Shown here in pieces: positions 26,504 through 35,208 of a stretch of DNA of 64,000 nt. The notes beneath the pieces were generated by a model, which saw nothing but the letters and a program-made list of their open reading frames with translations, had not been told where the DNA came from and made no database searches. The position numbers and the translations under genes are program-made. Numbering within the stretch: position 1 is the first letter of the stretch; each line of letters opens with the position of its first letter. The stretch comes from Anaeromyxobacter dehalogenans 2CP-1 (GTDB taxonomy: Bacteria > Myxococcota > Myxococcia > Myxococcales > Anaeromyxobacteraceae). The DNA is taken from positions 62,001-126,000 of the forward strand of contig NC_011891.1 in assembly GCF_000022145.1 (NCBI RefSeq), written 5' to 3'.

Positions 26504-27304
26504 ATGAGCGAAACCGTCCCGCAGCTGCCGCCGCCGCCGTCGCCCGAGCCCGAGGGCGAGGTGAAGCTGTCGTTCCTCGATCACCTGCGCGACCTGCGCG
26601 TCCGCATGGTGCGCGCGATGCTCGGCATCGCGATCGGGATGGGCCTGGTCGGCGGGTTCGTGCCGCAGATCGTGGACCACCTGATGAAGCCGGTGCGCGA
26701 CGCGCTCCCGGCCGGCCGCCAGCAGCTCGTGTACACGAGCGCGATCGAGCCGATGATGGTCTACATCAAGGTGGCCATGTACGGCGGCGTCTTCGTCGCG
26801 GCGCCCTGGGTGCTGTGGCAGCTCTGGCTGTTCATCGCGCCCGGCCTGTACAAGCGCGAGAAGAAGGTGGTGTTCCCGTTCCTGTTCTGGGGGACGCTGC
26901 TCTTCTACCTGGGCGCGCTGTTCTGCTTCGAGCTGGTGATGCCGCAGGCGTTCCCGGCCATGCTGGCGTTCGCAGAGAGCGACACGCTCTCGCCGATGCT
27001 CTCCCTCTCCGAGCAGCTCTCGCTCGTGCTCGCCATGCTGCTCGGCTTCGGGGTGGTGTTCGAGGTCCCGGTGGTCATCGCGTTCCTGTCGATGATCGGC
27101 CTGGTGCAGTGGCGCACGCTCGCGAAGTACCGGCGCATCGCCATCATCGTGAACGTGATCGCGGCCGCGATCATCACGCCCACCGGCGACCCGCTCAACC
27201 TCGCGCTCATGGCCGTGCCGATGATCGTCTTCTACGAGGTCGGCATCGTGCTGGCCCGGATCCTCGGCAAGAAGCCCGCCGCGGACGCCGCCCCCGCGGC
27301 CTAG
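26504..27304 (+). CDS. tatC: Sec-independent protein translocase TatC
   Basis: The 266-aa protein has the six-helix TatC fold. The N-terminal signature LSFLDHLRDLRVRMVRAMLG (residues about 23-42) and the first periplasmic loop (YTSAIEPMMVYIKVAMYGGVFVAAPWVLWQLWLFIAPGLYKREKK) are clear, as are FGVVFEVPVVIAFLSMIGLV and ITPTGDPLNLALMAVPMIVFYEVGI at the end. An acidic/proline N-terminal extension of about 20 residues precedes helix 1. TatC recognises twin-arginine signal peptides. Co-transcribed with tatB. Confidence 0.96.
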   Translation: MSETVPQLPPPPSPEPEGEVKLSFLDHLRDLRVRMVRAMLGIAIGMGLVGGFVPQIVDHLMKPVRDALPAGRQQLVYTSAIEPMMVYIKVAMYGGVFVAAPWVLWQLWLFIAPGLYKREKKVVFPFLFWGTLLFYLGALFCFELVMPQAFPAMLAFAESDTLSPMLSLSEQLSLVLAMLLGFGVVFEVPVVIAFLSMIGLVQWRTLAKYRRIAIIVNVIAAAIITPTGDPLNLALMAVPMIVFYEVGIVLARILGKKPAADAAPAA

Positions 27305-27377
27305 GCCCGCCTGGCCCGGGCGGGCGCGGCGCGCCGGCGCGCTGTTCACGGCCGGCGCGGCCGTCTAGCATCGGCGC

Positions 27378-27575
27378 ATGCTCGTCTTCCAGTCGGTCGC
27401 GGCGCTGTTCGCGGTCTACATGCTCGCCCGCCACGCCCCGCGCGCCTACGCCGCGCTCCGGGGGCGCGCCGGCGACCGGGTGGGCGCGCTCGTGCCGGCC
27501 CTGAACGTGGCGCTGGCGCTGGCCATCCTGGTCGTGGCCGTGAAAGGCCTGGCGGGCGCGCTTATCTCGAGGTGA
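27378..27575 (+). CDS. Small two-helix membrane protein, 65 aa, hypothetical
   Basis: The 65-aa product has a hydrophobic helix at about 1-18 (MLVFQSVAALFAVYMLA), a short Arg-rich loop with HAPRAYAALRGRAGDR and a second helix at about 40-62 (ALNVALALAILVVAVKGLAG). Both helices and the positive loop look like a real small membrane protein, and it fits neatly between tatC and the thiolase (17 bases upstream of the latter). I know no family for it. Confidence 0.5.
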   Translation: MLVFQSVAALFAVYMLARHAPRAYAALRGRAGDRVGALVPALNVALALAILVVAVKGLAGALISR

Positions 27576-27591
27576 CGCACCAGGAGGCGTC

Positions 27592-28788
27592 ATGAACCGG
27601 GCCGGCCAGCAGGACGTGGTGTTCCTCGCCGCGAAGCGGACGCCCTTCGGGACGTTCGGCGGCTCCCTGAAGGACCTCAGCGCGACCGACCTCGCGGTCC
27701 ACGCCGCGCAGGCGGCGATCGAGCAGGCGGGGGCGCCGCCCGCGGACTACGGCCACGTGGTGGTCGGGAACGTGGCCCAGACCTCGCCGGACGCGATCTA
27801 CCTGGCGCGCCACGTCGGGCTGCGCGCCGGCCTCCCCGAGGGCGTGCCCGCGGTCACCGTGAACCGTCTGTGCGGCTCCGGCTTCGAGGCGGTCATCGAG
27901 GCGGCGCGGCTCATCCACGGCGGGGAGGCGGAGCTGGTGCTGGCCGGCGGCACCGAGTCGATGAGCCAGGCGCCGCTCGTGCTGCGCGGGACGCGCTTCG
28001 GCCACGCGTTCGGCAAGACGCCGCCGCTCGAGGACATGCTCTGGTCGGCGCTCACCGACACCTACGCCGGCATGCCCATGGCGCTCACCGCCGAGAAGCT
28101 GGCCGAGCGCCACGGGATCGGGCAGGACGCGGTGGACGAGCTCGCGGTGTCCTCGCAGCGGCGCTGGGCCGCCGCCGACGAGGCCGGGCGCTTCCGCGAG
28201 GAGCTGGCGCCGGTGGAGCTCCGGACGCGCAAGGGGACGGTGCGGTTCGAGAAGGACGAGCACCCGCGCCCCGGCACCACGCTGGAGGGGCTGCGGAAGC
28301 TCCCCAAGGTGTTCAAGGCCGACGGCGTCATCCACGCCGGCGCGGCGAGCGGTATCGCCGACGGCGCCGGGATGCTGGTGGTGGCCTCGCGCGCCTACGC
28401 GGAGCGGCGCGGGCTGCGGCCGCTGGGACGCCTGGTGAACTGGGGCCACGCCGGCGTGGACCCCACCGTGATGGGCATCGGGCCGGTGCCGGCGGTCCGG
28501 AACGCGCTGGCCCGCGCCGGCGCCACGCTCGCCGATCTCGACCTGATCGAGGTGAACGAGGCGTTCGCGCCGCAGGTCCTGGCGGTGGAGCAGGAGCTGG
28601 GGCTCCCACGCGACCGCACCAACGTGGACGGCGGCGCCATCGCGCTCGGCCATCCGCTCGCCGCGAGCGGGGCCCGGATCACCATGCACCTGCTGTACGA
28701 GCTCCGTCGCCGGAAGGCCCGGGCCGGCCTCGGCTCGGCCTGCATCGGCGGCGGCCAGGGCGTGGCGGTGATCCTGGAGCCGCTGTAG
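27592..28788 (+). CDS. Thiolase (acetyl-CoA C-acyltransferase)
   Basis: The 398-aa protein is a full-length thiolase that makes or cleaves 3-ketoacyl-CoA. The nucleophilic cysteine is Cys94 in VNRLCGSGFEAV; the catalytic His354 is in GGAIALGHPLAASGARI and Cys384 in SACIGGGQGVAV. LAGGTESMSQAPLV near 121-134 is also typical. Whether it acts in beta-oxidation or in acetoacetyl-CoA synthesis cannot be read from sequence; no other beta-oxidation gene is adjacent. An AGGAGG ribosome binding site precedes the ATG. Confidence 0.94.
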   Translation: MNRAGQQDVVFLAAKRTPFGTFGGSLKDLSATDLAVHAAQAAIEQAGAPPADYGHVVVGNVAQTSPDAIYLARHVGLRAGLPEGVPAVTVNRLCGSGFEAVIEAARLIHGGEAELVLAGGTESMSQAPLVLRGTRFGHAFGKTPPLEDMLWSALTDTYAGMPMALTAEKLAERHGIGQDAVDELAVSSQRRWAAADEAGRFREELAPVELRTRKGTVRFEKDEHPRPGTTLEGLRKLPKVFKADGVIHAGAASGIADGAGMLVVASRAYAERRGLRPLGRLVNWGHAGVDPTVMGIGPVPAVRNALARAGATLADLDLIEVNEAFAPQVLAVEQELGLPRDRTNVDGGAIALGHPLAASGARITMHLLYELRRRKARAGLGSACIGGGQGVAVILEPL

Positions 28789-28859
28789 CGGCGACGTTCT
28801 TGCCCCCGCCCGGAGGGGACGATAGGGTCCCCGAGGGTCCGCGGCGAGGAGGGGCGACG

Positions 28860-29057
28860 ATGACGAGCTTCACCGGCGTGAAGGTCTTCTCGACGACGCT
28901 GGCGCGCGATCGCGACGCCATGGGCGAGACGATCACGCGCTGGCTCGCCGGCAACCCCGAGCTCGAGGTGGTGAGCCACGAGGTCCGGCAGAGCTCGGAC
29001 AAGGAGTTCCACTGCCTCACCATCACCCTCTTCTACCGGGAGAGGAAGAAGGGCTAG
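28860..29057 (+). CDS. Small conserved-looking protein, 65 aa, hypothetical
   Basis: A GAGGAGGGG ribosome binding site precedes the ATG at 28860. The 65-aa product (start MTSFTGVKVFSTTLARDRDA) alternates strands and one helix: VKVFSTTLARDRDAMGETITRWLAGNP then LEVVSHEVRQSSDKEFHCLTITLFYRE. The C-terminal strand FHCLTITLFYRE and helix-strand order resemble small alpha/beta proteins seen in myxobacteria, but I do not recognise a named family. It precedes the rhomboid-like gene by 6 bases and is probably co-translated with it. Confidence 0.65.
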   Translation: MTSFTGVKVFSTTLARDRDAMGETITRWLAGNPELEVVSHEVRQSSDKEFHCLTITLFYRERKKG

Positions 29058-29063
29058 GACCGC

Positions 29064-29804
29064 GTGCGCAGCAGACGGAGCCCCGACCTCGGCAGCGCGT
29101 TCACGTTCGGCGGCCGCATCCCCTCCGGGCTGGGGCTGCTGCTCGTCCTCATCCTGGTCGCGACCGTCGGCTCCTGGGTGACGCGCGACGACACCTGGGC
29201 GGCGCTGGTGCCCGGGCTGGTGCTGCGCGGGCAGGTGTGGCGGCTCGTCTCCTGGGCCTTCGTGCAGAACGACCCGCTCACGCTGCTGTTCGGCGGGTTC
29301 ATGCTCTACTCGATCGGCCAGCAGCTCGCGTTCACCTGGAGCGAGCGGCGCCTGGTCGGCACGTTCCTCGGGCTCGCCGCCGGGGCGACGGCCGTGACCG
29401 TGGTGGCGGCGCTGCTCTGGTTCCCGGCCGACCGCCCGCACCTCGGCATGTGGCCGGTGGTGAACGCGCTCCTGCTCATGTGGGCGATGATGTACCCGGA
29501 TCGCCAGGTCAGCATCTGGGGCGTGCTCCCGCTCACCGGGAAGACGCTGGCGCTGCTGGTGGTGTTCGGGACGGTGCTCTACGGCCTGGCCGGCGGCGGG
29601 CTCCCCGGGCTGGGCGCGTTCGTGCCGCACTTCGCGGCGCTCGCGCTGGGCTTCGCGCTGTCGCGCGGCGGCCGCATGCCGACGCGGCGCTGGAAGCTGC
29701 AGGCGCGCGAGTGGTGGGCGGAGCGCGAGTTCCGCCGGCGCTCCAAGCACCTGAAGGTCATCGGCAAGGACGGCAAGGGCGAGCCGCCCCGCTGGATGAA
29801 CTGA
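29064..29804 (+). CDS. Rhomboid-like integral membrane protein without the protease catalytic residues
   Basis: The 246-aa protein from GTG 29064 has about six membrane helices. The L1-loop-like segment LRGQVWRLVSWAFVQNDPLTLLFGGFMLYSIGQQL (residues about 53-87) is as in rhomboid/Der1-like proteins, and PHFAALALGFALSRGGRMPTRR follows the last helix. The expected GxSG serine is absent: the corresponding helix reads MWPVVNALLLMWAMMYPD. A His occurs in FVPHFAALALG. It is therefore most likely an inactive rhomboid relative. The basic tail (about 210-246, RRWKLQAREWWAERE...) is cytoplasmic. Confidence 0.7.
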   Translation: MRSRRSPDLGSAFTFGGRIPSGLGLLLVLILVATVGSWVTRDDTWAALVPGLVLRGQVWRLVSWAFVQNDPLTLLFGGFMLYSIGQQLAFTWSERRLVGTFLGLAAGATAVTVVAALLWFPADRPHLGMWPVVNALLLMWAMMYPDRQVSIWGVLPLTGKTLALLVVFGTVLYGLAGGGLPGLGAFVPHFAALALGFALSRGGRMPTRRWKLQAREWWAEREFRRRSKHLKVIGKDGKGEPPRWMN

Positions 29805-29829
29805 GCCGCGGCGGGCGCGCCCGCGCTCG

Positions 29830-29873
29830 GAGCGCGTGAATCAATCCCCGGGGTTGGGTTCACGTGCTCTCAG
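29830..29873. repeat. 44-bp miniature inverted-repeat element at the 3' ends of two converging genes
   Basis: GAGCGCGTGAATCAATCCCC (29830-29849) faces GGGGTTGGGTTCACGTGCTC (29850-29869) followed by TCAG. The arms pair at 16 of 20 positions. The two ends match the ends of the 167-bp elements at 54406 and 55970, so this is a miniature member with almost all internal sequence missing. The TCA at 29870-29872 is the TGA stop codon of the 1,067-aa protein on the minus strand. As RNA it would form a terminator-like hairpin between the converging genes. Confidence 0.75.
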
Positions 29874-32800
29874 CTCACCGCCACCTGGCGCACCGCCGAG
29901 CGGTAGATCCAGATCCGCGCCGTGCTGGTGCGCGTGTCCGCGGGGATCATGAAGAAGCCGGGCCCGTCCTCACGGTAGTCCGGGCTGAACCCGGCCACCT
30001 GCCGGCCGTCGCGGAAGGTGACGCGCACGCGCTTCCCCTCCGGCGCCGGCGCGGCCTCGCCCGGCGCCAGCATGAAGAAGATCGCCTTCACCTTGTCGGT
30101 GGGGATCCGCTCGGGGAGCGGCCCCTGCGCGACCACGTCCAGCGCGGGCGCGTCCAGCGCCGCGTCCTCGATGAGGCCACGCTTCACCAGCCCCTCGAGC
30201 GTGTGGATCACCACCCGGTGTGCGCCGGGCACCTGCCACGCACCGGCCGGTGCCGGCGCCGCCTCGACCGCCGGCGGCGGGGTGAAGGAGACCTCCTCGA
30301 CCGGCAGCGGCTCGAAGGCGGCGTCGGGGATCGCCGCCGCGGCTGCCGGCGGGGCGGGGACGGCGGCGGGCTCCGGCTCGGCGGCCGGCTCCGGGGCGGG
30401 CGCCGGCGCCGGCGCCGAGACGGACGCCGAGACGGGCGCGGGGGCGAGCGAGACCTCGCCGAGCTCGACGCCGCCGCCGGCCTCCTCGTCGGGTGGCAGC
30501 GGCACCAGCTCGTCGGCCGGGATCTCCTCGAGGATGTCCTCGCCGTCGAGCGTGGGCAGGTCGTCGGCGTCCGGCGGAGGCATCGCGGCCAGGTCGGCCA
30601 CCTCGGCCACCTCGGCCACCTCCGTCGCGTCGGCCCCGGGCGCCGCCGGCAGGTCGCCGAGCAGGTCGTCGATGGCGGGCGGCGCCTCGGCGCCGGCGTC
30701 GAGCAGCGTGCCGGCCGCCGCGGTCAGCGACGCCGCGGCGTCCGCCGCGGGCTCCGCGTCGGCGAAGGGCTCCGGCGCGGCCGGCCCGTCCAGCTCGAGC
30801 GGCGGCAGCGCCTCGGCGGCCTCGGCGAGGAGCGCGGAGGGCTCGGCCGCCGCGATCGCGGCGCCGCCGCCCACGAGGTCGACGGCCGCCGCCTCGTCCC
30901 ACCGGGACGGCTCCAGCTCGAGCGCGGGCGCGGCGCCGGCGTCCCACGCCGGAAGCTCGGCCTCCGGATCGGGCCCGGCGAGCGGTTCCGCCTGCGGACC
31001 GACATCACCCATCGTGAATGGTTCCGGCTCCCCGGGCGCGGTCTCCGCCGCGGCCCAGGCGTCGGCGTCCTCGCCCAGCTCGCCGGCGGCGAAGTCGAGC
31101 GCCGAGAGGTCGCGCGCCCCGGTCGGCTCGGGCTCCGGCGCGCGCAGCGCGAAGGGATCGTCGCCGGGCGAGGCGCCGGCCTCGCCGGCCGCCGGCTCCT
31201 CCAGCTCGGCCAGCTCGAGGGTGGGCTCGACCGGCGCGCCCAGGTCGAGCGTCGGCTCGAGCGCGATCGGCTCGCCGTCCTCGCCCGCCTCGTCGCCGAG
31301 CGCGATCGGCTCGGCTGCGGGCTCCACCGGCGCCTCGACGTCGCCGTCGAGGCCCAGGCTCCCGGCCTCGAGGGCGTCCGGGGCCGGCGCGTCCCACGGC
31401 GGGAGCCCGGCCTCCCTGGCCCACTCGGGCACGGTGGCCTCGGCGGCGGCGTCGAAGGAGCCGCCCGACTCGAGCTCGAAGCCCTGGTCGAGCGCCACCT
31501 CCTCGGCCCAGCCCGCGTCGGCGGCGGGCGCTGCGCCGGGGGGCGCGACCTCGAGCACGCCCTCGGCCGCCGGCGCCGCGAAGCCGCTCGTGTCGTCGTA
31601 CTCGCCGAGCTCGAGCGGGGCACCGGGCGCCTCCGGCTCCGGCGCCGGCTCGGCGCCGAGGTCCTCCGGGGACAGCGCCGCCGGGGCCGCGCCGGCCTCG
31701 TCGTACTCGCCGAGCACGGCGGCCACGGGCGCGTCCGGCGGTGGCGCCGTCACCTCCCAGCCGTCGGGCGGCAGCGAGGCCGCGTCGCCGCCGGCGAGCG
31801 GCGCGGGCGGCTCGGCCGAGGGATCGCCCTCGAGCGCAAGCCCGTCCGCCGAGAGCGGCTCCAGCTCCTCGATCACCGCCTCGGTGGCGAGGTCCACCGT
31901 CTCGGGCTCGTCCGCCGGCGTGGTCCACGCCTCGTATCCGGGCGCGCCGTCGGCCGGCGCCGCCTCGGCGGAAGGCTGCGCCTCGGGCTCGCCGAAGGTG
32001 GCGGTCGTGTCCGGGTTCCACGCCGGCTGCGCGGCGTCCGGATCGTACGGCTGCGCGCTGGGATCCCAGGCCTGCGCGGCGCCGGGATCGTACGGCGTCG
32101 CGTTCGGATCCCACGCCGCCGCGTTGGGATCGTACGGCTGCGAGTTCGGATCGTACGGCTGCGCGTTCGGATCGTACGCCTGCGCCGCGTTGGGATCGTA
32201 GGGCGGCGCGTTGGGATCCCACCCCTGCGCCGCGTTCGGATCGTAGGGCTGCGCGTTCGGATCCCACGCCTGGGCGGCGTTCGGATCGTACGGCTGCGCG
32301 TTGGGATCCCAGGCCTGCGCGGCGTTCGGATCGTACGGCTGCGCGTTGGGATCCCAGGCCTGCGCGGCGTTCGGGTCGAAGGGCTGCGCGTTGGGATCCC
32401 ACGCCTGCGCGGCGTTCGGATCGAACGGCTGCGCGTTCGCATCCCAAGCCTGCGCGGCGTTCGGATCGTACGGCTGCGCGTTCGGATCCCACCCCTGCGC
32501 CGCGTTCGGATCGAGCGGCTGCGCGTTCGGATCCCAGGCCTGCGCGGCGTTGGGATCGAAGGGCTGCGCGCTGGGATCCCAAGCCTGCGCGGCGTTCGGA
32601 TCGAACGGCTGCGCGTTCGCATCCCACGCCGGTGCGGCGTCCGGATCGGAGGCCGGCGCCTCCGGGTCCCAGCCCTCCGCTGCCTCCGCCGCGGCGGGCT
32701 GCGCGGCGGCCTCCCACGCCGGCGCGTCCGGCGCGGGAACCTCCAGCGCCTCGAACGCCTGACCCTCGAACGCCTCCGCGAGCCCGGCGTCGGGCGCGAC

Positions 32801-33073
32801 GTCCTCGAACAGCGGCGCCGGCCCGGCCTCGGCGGCGGGCGCCGCCGGCGGCGCCTCGGCCGGCGCGCGGCGAAGCCCGGCCGGCTCGAGCGAGGCGCGC
32901 AGCCGATCGGCCGCGGCGCCCACGTCGAAGCCCGAGCCCGACGCCTGCAGCTCGGGCTCCACCAGGTCGCGCAGCTCGGCGTGCCGCCGCTCCTCCTCCG
33001 CGGTCAGCCCCTCGGAGAGGCGCTTGCGGTCGAGCTGGCGGAACTCCTTCAGTGCGCTGCGCGGATCGGGCAT
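29870..33073 (-). CDS. Large Pro/Ala/Glu-rich protein with a 15-residue tandem repeat (function unknown)
   Basis: The 1,067-aa product has four parts. Residues 1-60 are a charged helical domain (SALKEFRQLDRKRLSEGLTA then EEERRHAELRDLVEP) of a type seen at the start of several myxobacterial regulatory and motility-related proteins. Residues 139-339 are about 13 copies of a 15-residue unit close to AWDPNAQPYDPNAAQ. Residues 340-950 are a long acidic Ala/Pro/Glu low-complexity region. The last ~110 residues form a compact domain (VKAIFFMLAPG, then KRVRVTFRDGRQVAGFSPDY and FMIPADTRTSTARIWIYRSAV). No signal peptide or membrane helix is seen, so it is probably cytoplasmic. Function unknown; scaffold or polarity protein is possible. 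Confidence 0.85.
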   Translation of the reverse strand: MPDPRSALKEFRQLDRKRLSEGLTAEEERRHAELRDLVEPELQASGSGFDVGAAADRLRASLEPAGLRRAPAEAPPAAPAAEAGPAPLFEDVAPDAGLAEAFEGQAFEALEVPAPDAPAWEAAAQPAAAEAAEGWDPEAPASDPDAAPAWDANAQPFDPNAAQAWDPSAQPFDPNAAQAWDPNAQPLDPNAAQGWDPNAQPYDPNAAQAWDANAQPFDPNAAQAWDPNAQPFDPNAAQAWDPNAQPYDPNAAQAWDPNAQPYDPNAAQAWDPNAQPYDPNAAQGWDPNAPPYDPNAAQAYDPNAQPYDPNSQPYDPNAAAWDPNATPYDPGAAQAWDPSAQPYDPDAAQPAWNPDTTATFGEPEAQPSAEAAPADGAPGYEAWTTPADEPETVDLATEAVIEELEPLSADGLALEGDPSAEPPAPLAGGDAASLPPDGWEVTAPPPDAPVAAVLGEYDEAGAAPAALSPEDLGAEPAPEPEAPGAPLELGEYDDTSGFAAPAAEGVLEVAPPGAAPAADAGWAEEVALDQGFELESGGSFDAAAEATVPEWAREAGLPPWDAPAPDALEAGSLGLDGDVEAPVEPAAEPIALGDEAGEDGEPIALEPTLDLGAPVEPTLELAELEEPAAGEAGASPGDDPFALRAPEPEPTGARDLSALDFAAGELGEDADAWAAAETAPGEPEPFTMGDVGPQAEPLAGPDPEAELPAWDAGAAPALELEPSRWDEAAAVDLVGGGAAIAAAEPSALLAEAAEALPPLELDGPAAPEPFADAEPAADAAASLTAAAGTLLDAGAEAPPAIDDLLGDLPAAPGADATEVAEVAEVADLAAMPPPDADDLPTLDGEDILEEIPADELVPLPPDEEAGGGVELGEVSLAPAPVSASVSAPAPAPAPEPAAEPEPAAVPAPPAAAAAIPDAAFEPLPVEEVSFTPPPAVEAAPAPAGAWQVPGAHRVVIHTLEGLVKRGLIEDAALDAPALDVVAQGPLPERIPTDKVKAIFFMLAPGEAAPAPEGKRVRVTFRDGRQVAGFSPDYREDGPGFFMIPADTRTSTARIWIYRSAVRQVAVS
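32057..32659 (-). repeat. Coding tandem repeat array, 45-bp unit, about 13 copies
   Basis: The DNA repeats at 45 bp with about 80-95 percent identity between neighbours, for example GCGTTCGGATCGTACGGCTG starting many units. The encoded unit is A-W-D-P-N-A-Q-P-(Y/F)-D-P-N-A-A-Q. Units near the centre are most alike; the outer ones have diverged (GWDPNAPPYDPN, AYDPNAQPYDPNSQPYDPN). Length variation between strains by slippage or recombination is expected. Confidence 0.9.
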
Positions 33074-33201
33074 GTGCGGTGTACCGCCGGTGGGCGAGGG
33101 GGCCGGCGCTCCGGAGGGCCGGATGATACCTCCGCTCCCCGTCCGCTCAAAGGCGAGGGCGGCTTGCTTTCCCGGGGCCCGGCGGCCATCTATGTGCGCC
33201 G

Positions 33202-35148
33202 ATGGCCCGACTTCCCGTGCTCCAGGGCGACCGCGCCCGCCGCCCCGCGCCGCCCGGCCCGGAGGCCTTCCTGCCCATGTTCCCGGAGCACCTGCGGGCG
33301 CGGGGCTGGGCCGACCTGGACGTGCTCCTGGTGAGCGGCGACGCGTACGTCGATCACCCGAGCTTCGGCGCGGCGGTGATCGGGCGGGTGCTGGAGGCGG
33401 CTGGCTACAAGGTGGGCGTGGTGGCGCAGCCGGACTGGCGCTCGCCGGCCGAGCTCCTGCGGCTGGGGCGGCCGCGGCTGTTCGTCGGGATCACCTCGGG
33501 TGCGATGGACTCGATGGTGAACCACTACACCGCGCACAAGCGGCGGCGCTCCGAGGACGCGTACACGCCGGACGGCGCCGCCGGCAGGCGGCCGGACCGC
33601 GCCACCACCGTCTACGCGCGGCTGGCGCGCGCGGCGTTCGGGGCCACCACGCCCATCGTGCTGGGCGGCATCGAGGCGTCGCTCCGCCGGATCGCCCACT
33701 ACGACTACTGGGACGACCGGGTCCTGCCCTCGGTGCTGGTGCCGTCCGGCGCCGACCTGCTCGTCTACGGCCAGGGCGAGAAGCCCATCCTGGAGATCGC
33801 GCGCCGGCTCGCCTCGGGCGAGGACATCTGCGGCCTCACCGACGTGCCCGGCACCGCGCTCGCCGTGCCCGACCTCGGCATGGCGATGCTGGACGGGCGC
33901 GATCGGAAGGTGCTGGAGCTGCCCGCCTACGAGGAGATCGTCCTCGACAAGCGGCGCTTCGCCGAGTTCAGCCGGCTCTACCACCTCGAGCACAACGAGG
34001 CGAACGCGCGCATCCTGGTGCAGCGCCACGGCCGCGGGCCGGCGCAGCGCCACGTGGTGGTGAACCCGCCCATGCGGCCGCCCTCGACCGAGGAGCTGGA
34101 CCGGATCGCCGAGCTCCCCTACGTGCGCGAGGCGCACCCGGCCTACGGCGGCGCGCACATCCCGGCGCTCGAGCAGATCCGCTGGTCGGTCCAGATCCTG
34201 CGCGGCTGCGCGGCCGGCTGCGCCTTCTGCTGCATCACGGAGCACCAGGGGCGGGACATCGCCAGCCGCTCCGAGGCGAGCGTGCTGCGCGAGATCGCGA
34301 CGCTCGCGAGCAAGGACAGCTTCCGCGGGACCATCACCGACGTGGGCGGCGCCACCGCCAACATGTGGCGGATGGAGTGCACCAGCGCGGCGGCGCACGC
34401 CGCCTGCCGGCGCGCGAGCTGCGTCTACCCGAGCGTCTGCCAGTTCTTCTCGGTGGACCACGGGCCGCTCGTGGACCTGTACGAGAAGGCGCGGAAGGTG
34501 CCCGGGGTGAAGCACGTGTTCGTGGGCTCCGGCGTCCGCTACGACCTCGCGCAGGCCGACGAGAAGAACGGCGCGCGCTACCTCGAGGCGCTCGTCGCGA
34601 ACCACGTGTCCGGCCAGCTCAAGGTCGCGCCCGAGCACGTCTGCGAGCCGGTGCTGAAGGTGATGAAGAAGCCCGGGGTCGAGTCGTTCGAGCGCTTCCG
34701 CAAGGACTTCGAGCGGTACACGAGGAAGGCGGGCAAGGAGCAGTACCTCGTCCCGTACTTCATCTCCTCCCACCCGGGCGCCTCGCTGGAGGAGGCGGCG
34801 GATCTGATGGAGTACCTGCAGGCGAACCGCTGGAAGCCGCAGCAGGTGCAGGACTTCATGCCCACGCCCATGACGCTCGCCTCGGACATCTTCTGGTCGG
34901 GCTACCACCCGATGACGGGCAAGCCGGTGCACGTCACCCGGGACATGGAGGAGAAGCGCATGCAGAAGGCGCTCCTCCGCTGGGGCGATCCGGCGAACCG
35001 GCCGCTCATCGAGAAGGCGCTCCGGAAGATCGGCCGGCTGAGGCCGGGCGAGCGGCTCGGGCCGGGCATGCGCCCGGGCCGGCGCGGCGCGGGGCGGCCC
35101 GGGCCGGGCGCGCGCGGCGGGGCCGGGCCCGGCCGCGGACCGCGGTAG
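33202..35148 (+). CDS. YgiQ family radical SAM protein
   Basis: The 648-aa protein is a YgiQ-type radical SAM enzyme. The N-terminal region has a B12-like/Rossmann stretch (LDVLLVSGDAYVDHPSFGAAVIGRVLEAAG) and the radical SAM cluster CAAGCAFCC at 336-344 (Cys336, Cys340, Cys343) followed by TEHQGRDI. The family C-terminal region is present (YLVPYFISSHPGASLEEAADL, VQDFMPTPMT), then a Gly/Pro/Arg tail. The reaction is unknown. Starts with ATG 128 bases after the repeat-protein gene, which is divergent. Confidence 0.93.
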   Translation: MARLPVLQGDRARRPAPPGPEAFLPMFPEHLRARGWADLDVLLVSGDAYVDHPSFGAAVIGRVLEAAGYKVGVVAQPDWRSPAELLRLGRPRLFVGITSGAMDSMVNHYTAHKRRRSEDAYTPDGAAGRRPDRATTVYARLARAAFGATTPIVLGGIEASLRRIAHYDYWDDRVLPSVLVPSGADLLVYGQGEKPILEIARRLASGEDICGLTDVPGTALAVPDLGMAMLDGRDRKVLELPAYEEIVLDKRRFAEFSRLYHLEHNEANARILVQRHGRGPAQRHVVVNPPMRPPSTEELDRIAELPYVREAHPAYGGAHIPALEQIRWSVQILRGCAAGCAFCCITEHQGRDIASRSEASVLREIATLASKDSFRGTITDVGGATANMWRMECTSAAAHAACRRASCVYPSVCQFFSVDHGPLVDLYEKARKVPGVKHVFVGSGVRYDLAQADEKNGARYLEALVANHVSGQLKVAPEHVCEPVLKVMKKPGVESFERFRKDFERYTRKAGKEQYLVPYFISSHPGASLEEAADLMEYLQANRWKPQQVQDFMPTPMTLASDIFWSGYHPMTGKPVHVTRDMEEKRMQKALLRWGDPANRPLIEKALRKIGRLRPGERLGPGMRPGRRGAGRPGPGARGGAGPGRGPR

Positions 35149-35208
35149 GGCAGCCAGGGCTCCCGAGCGGCGCCCTCACCCCGCGACCCGGATGTGGTAG
35201 GGTCCCGT

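Noticed and set aside
32057-32659. CRISPR array
   Set aside because: The 45-bp repeats are directly adjacent without unique spacers, and they are in frame within a long coding sequence.
29864-33334. Long plus-strand open frame antisense to the repeat protein
   Set aside because: It mirrors the repeat array (RIVRLRVGIPGLRG-like) and has no independent support; the minus-strand product has ordered end domains.
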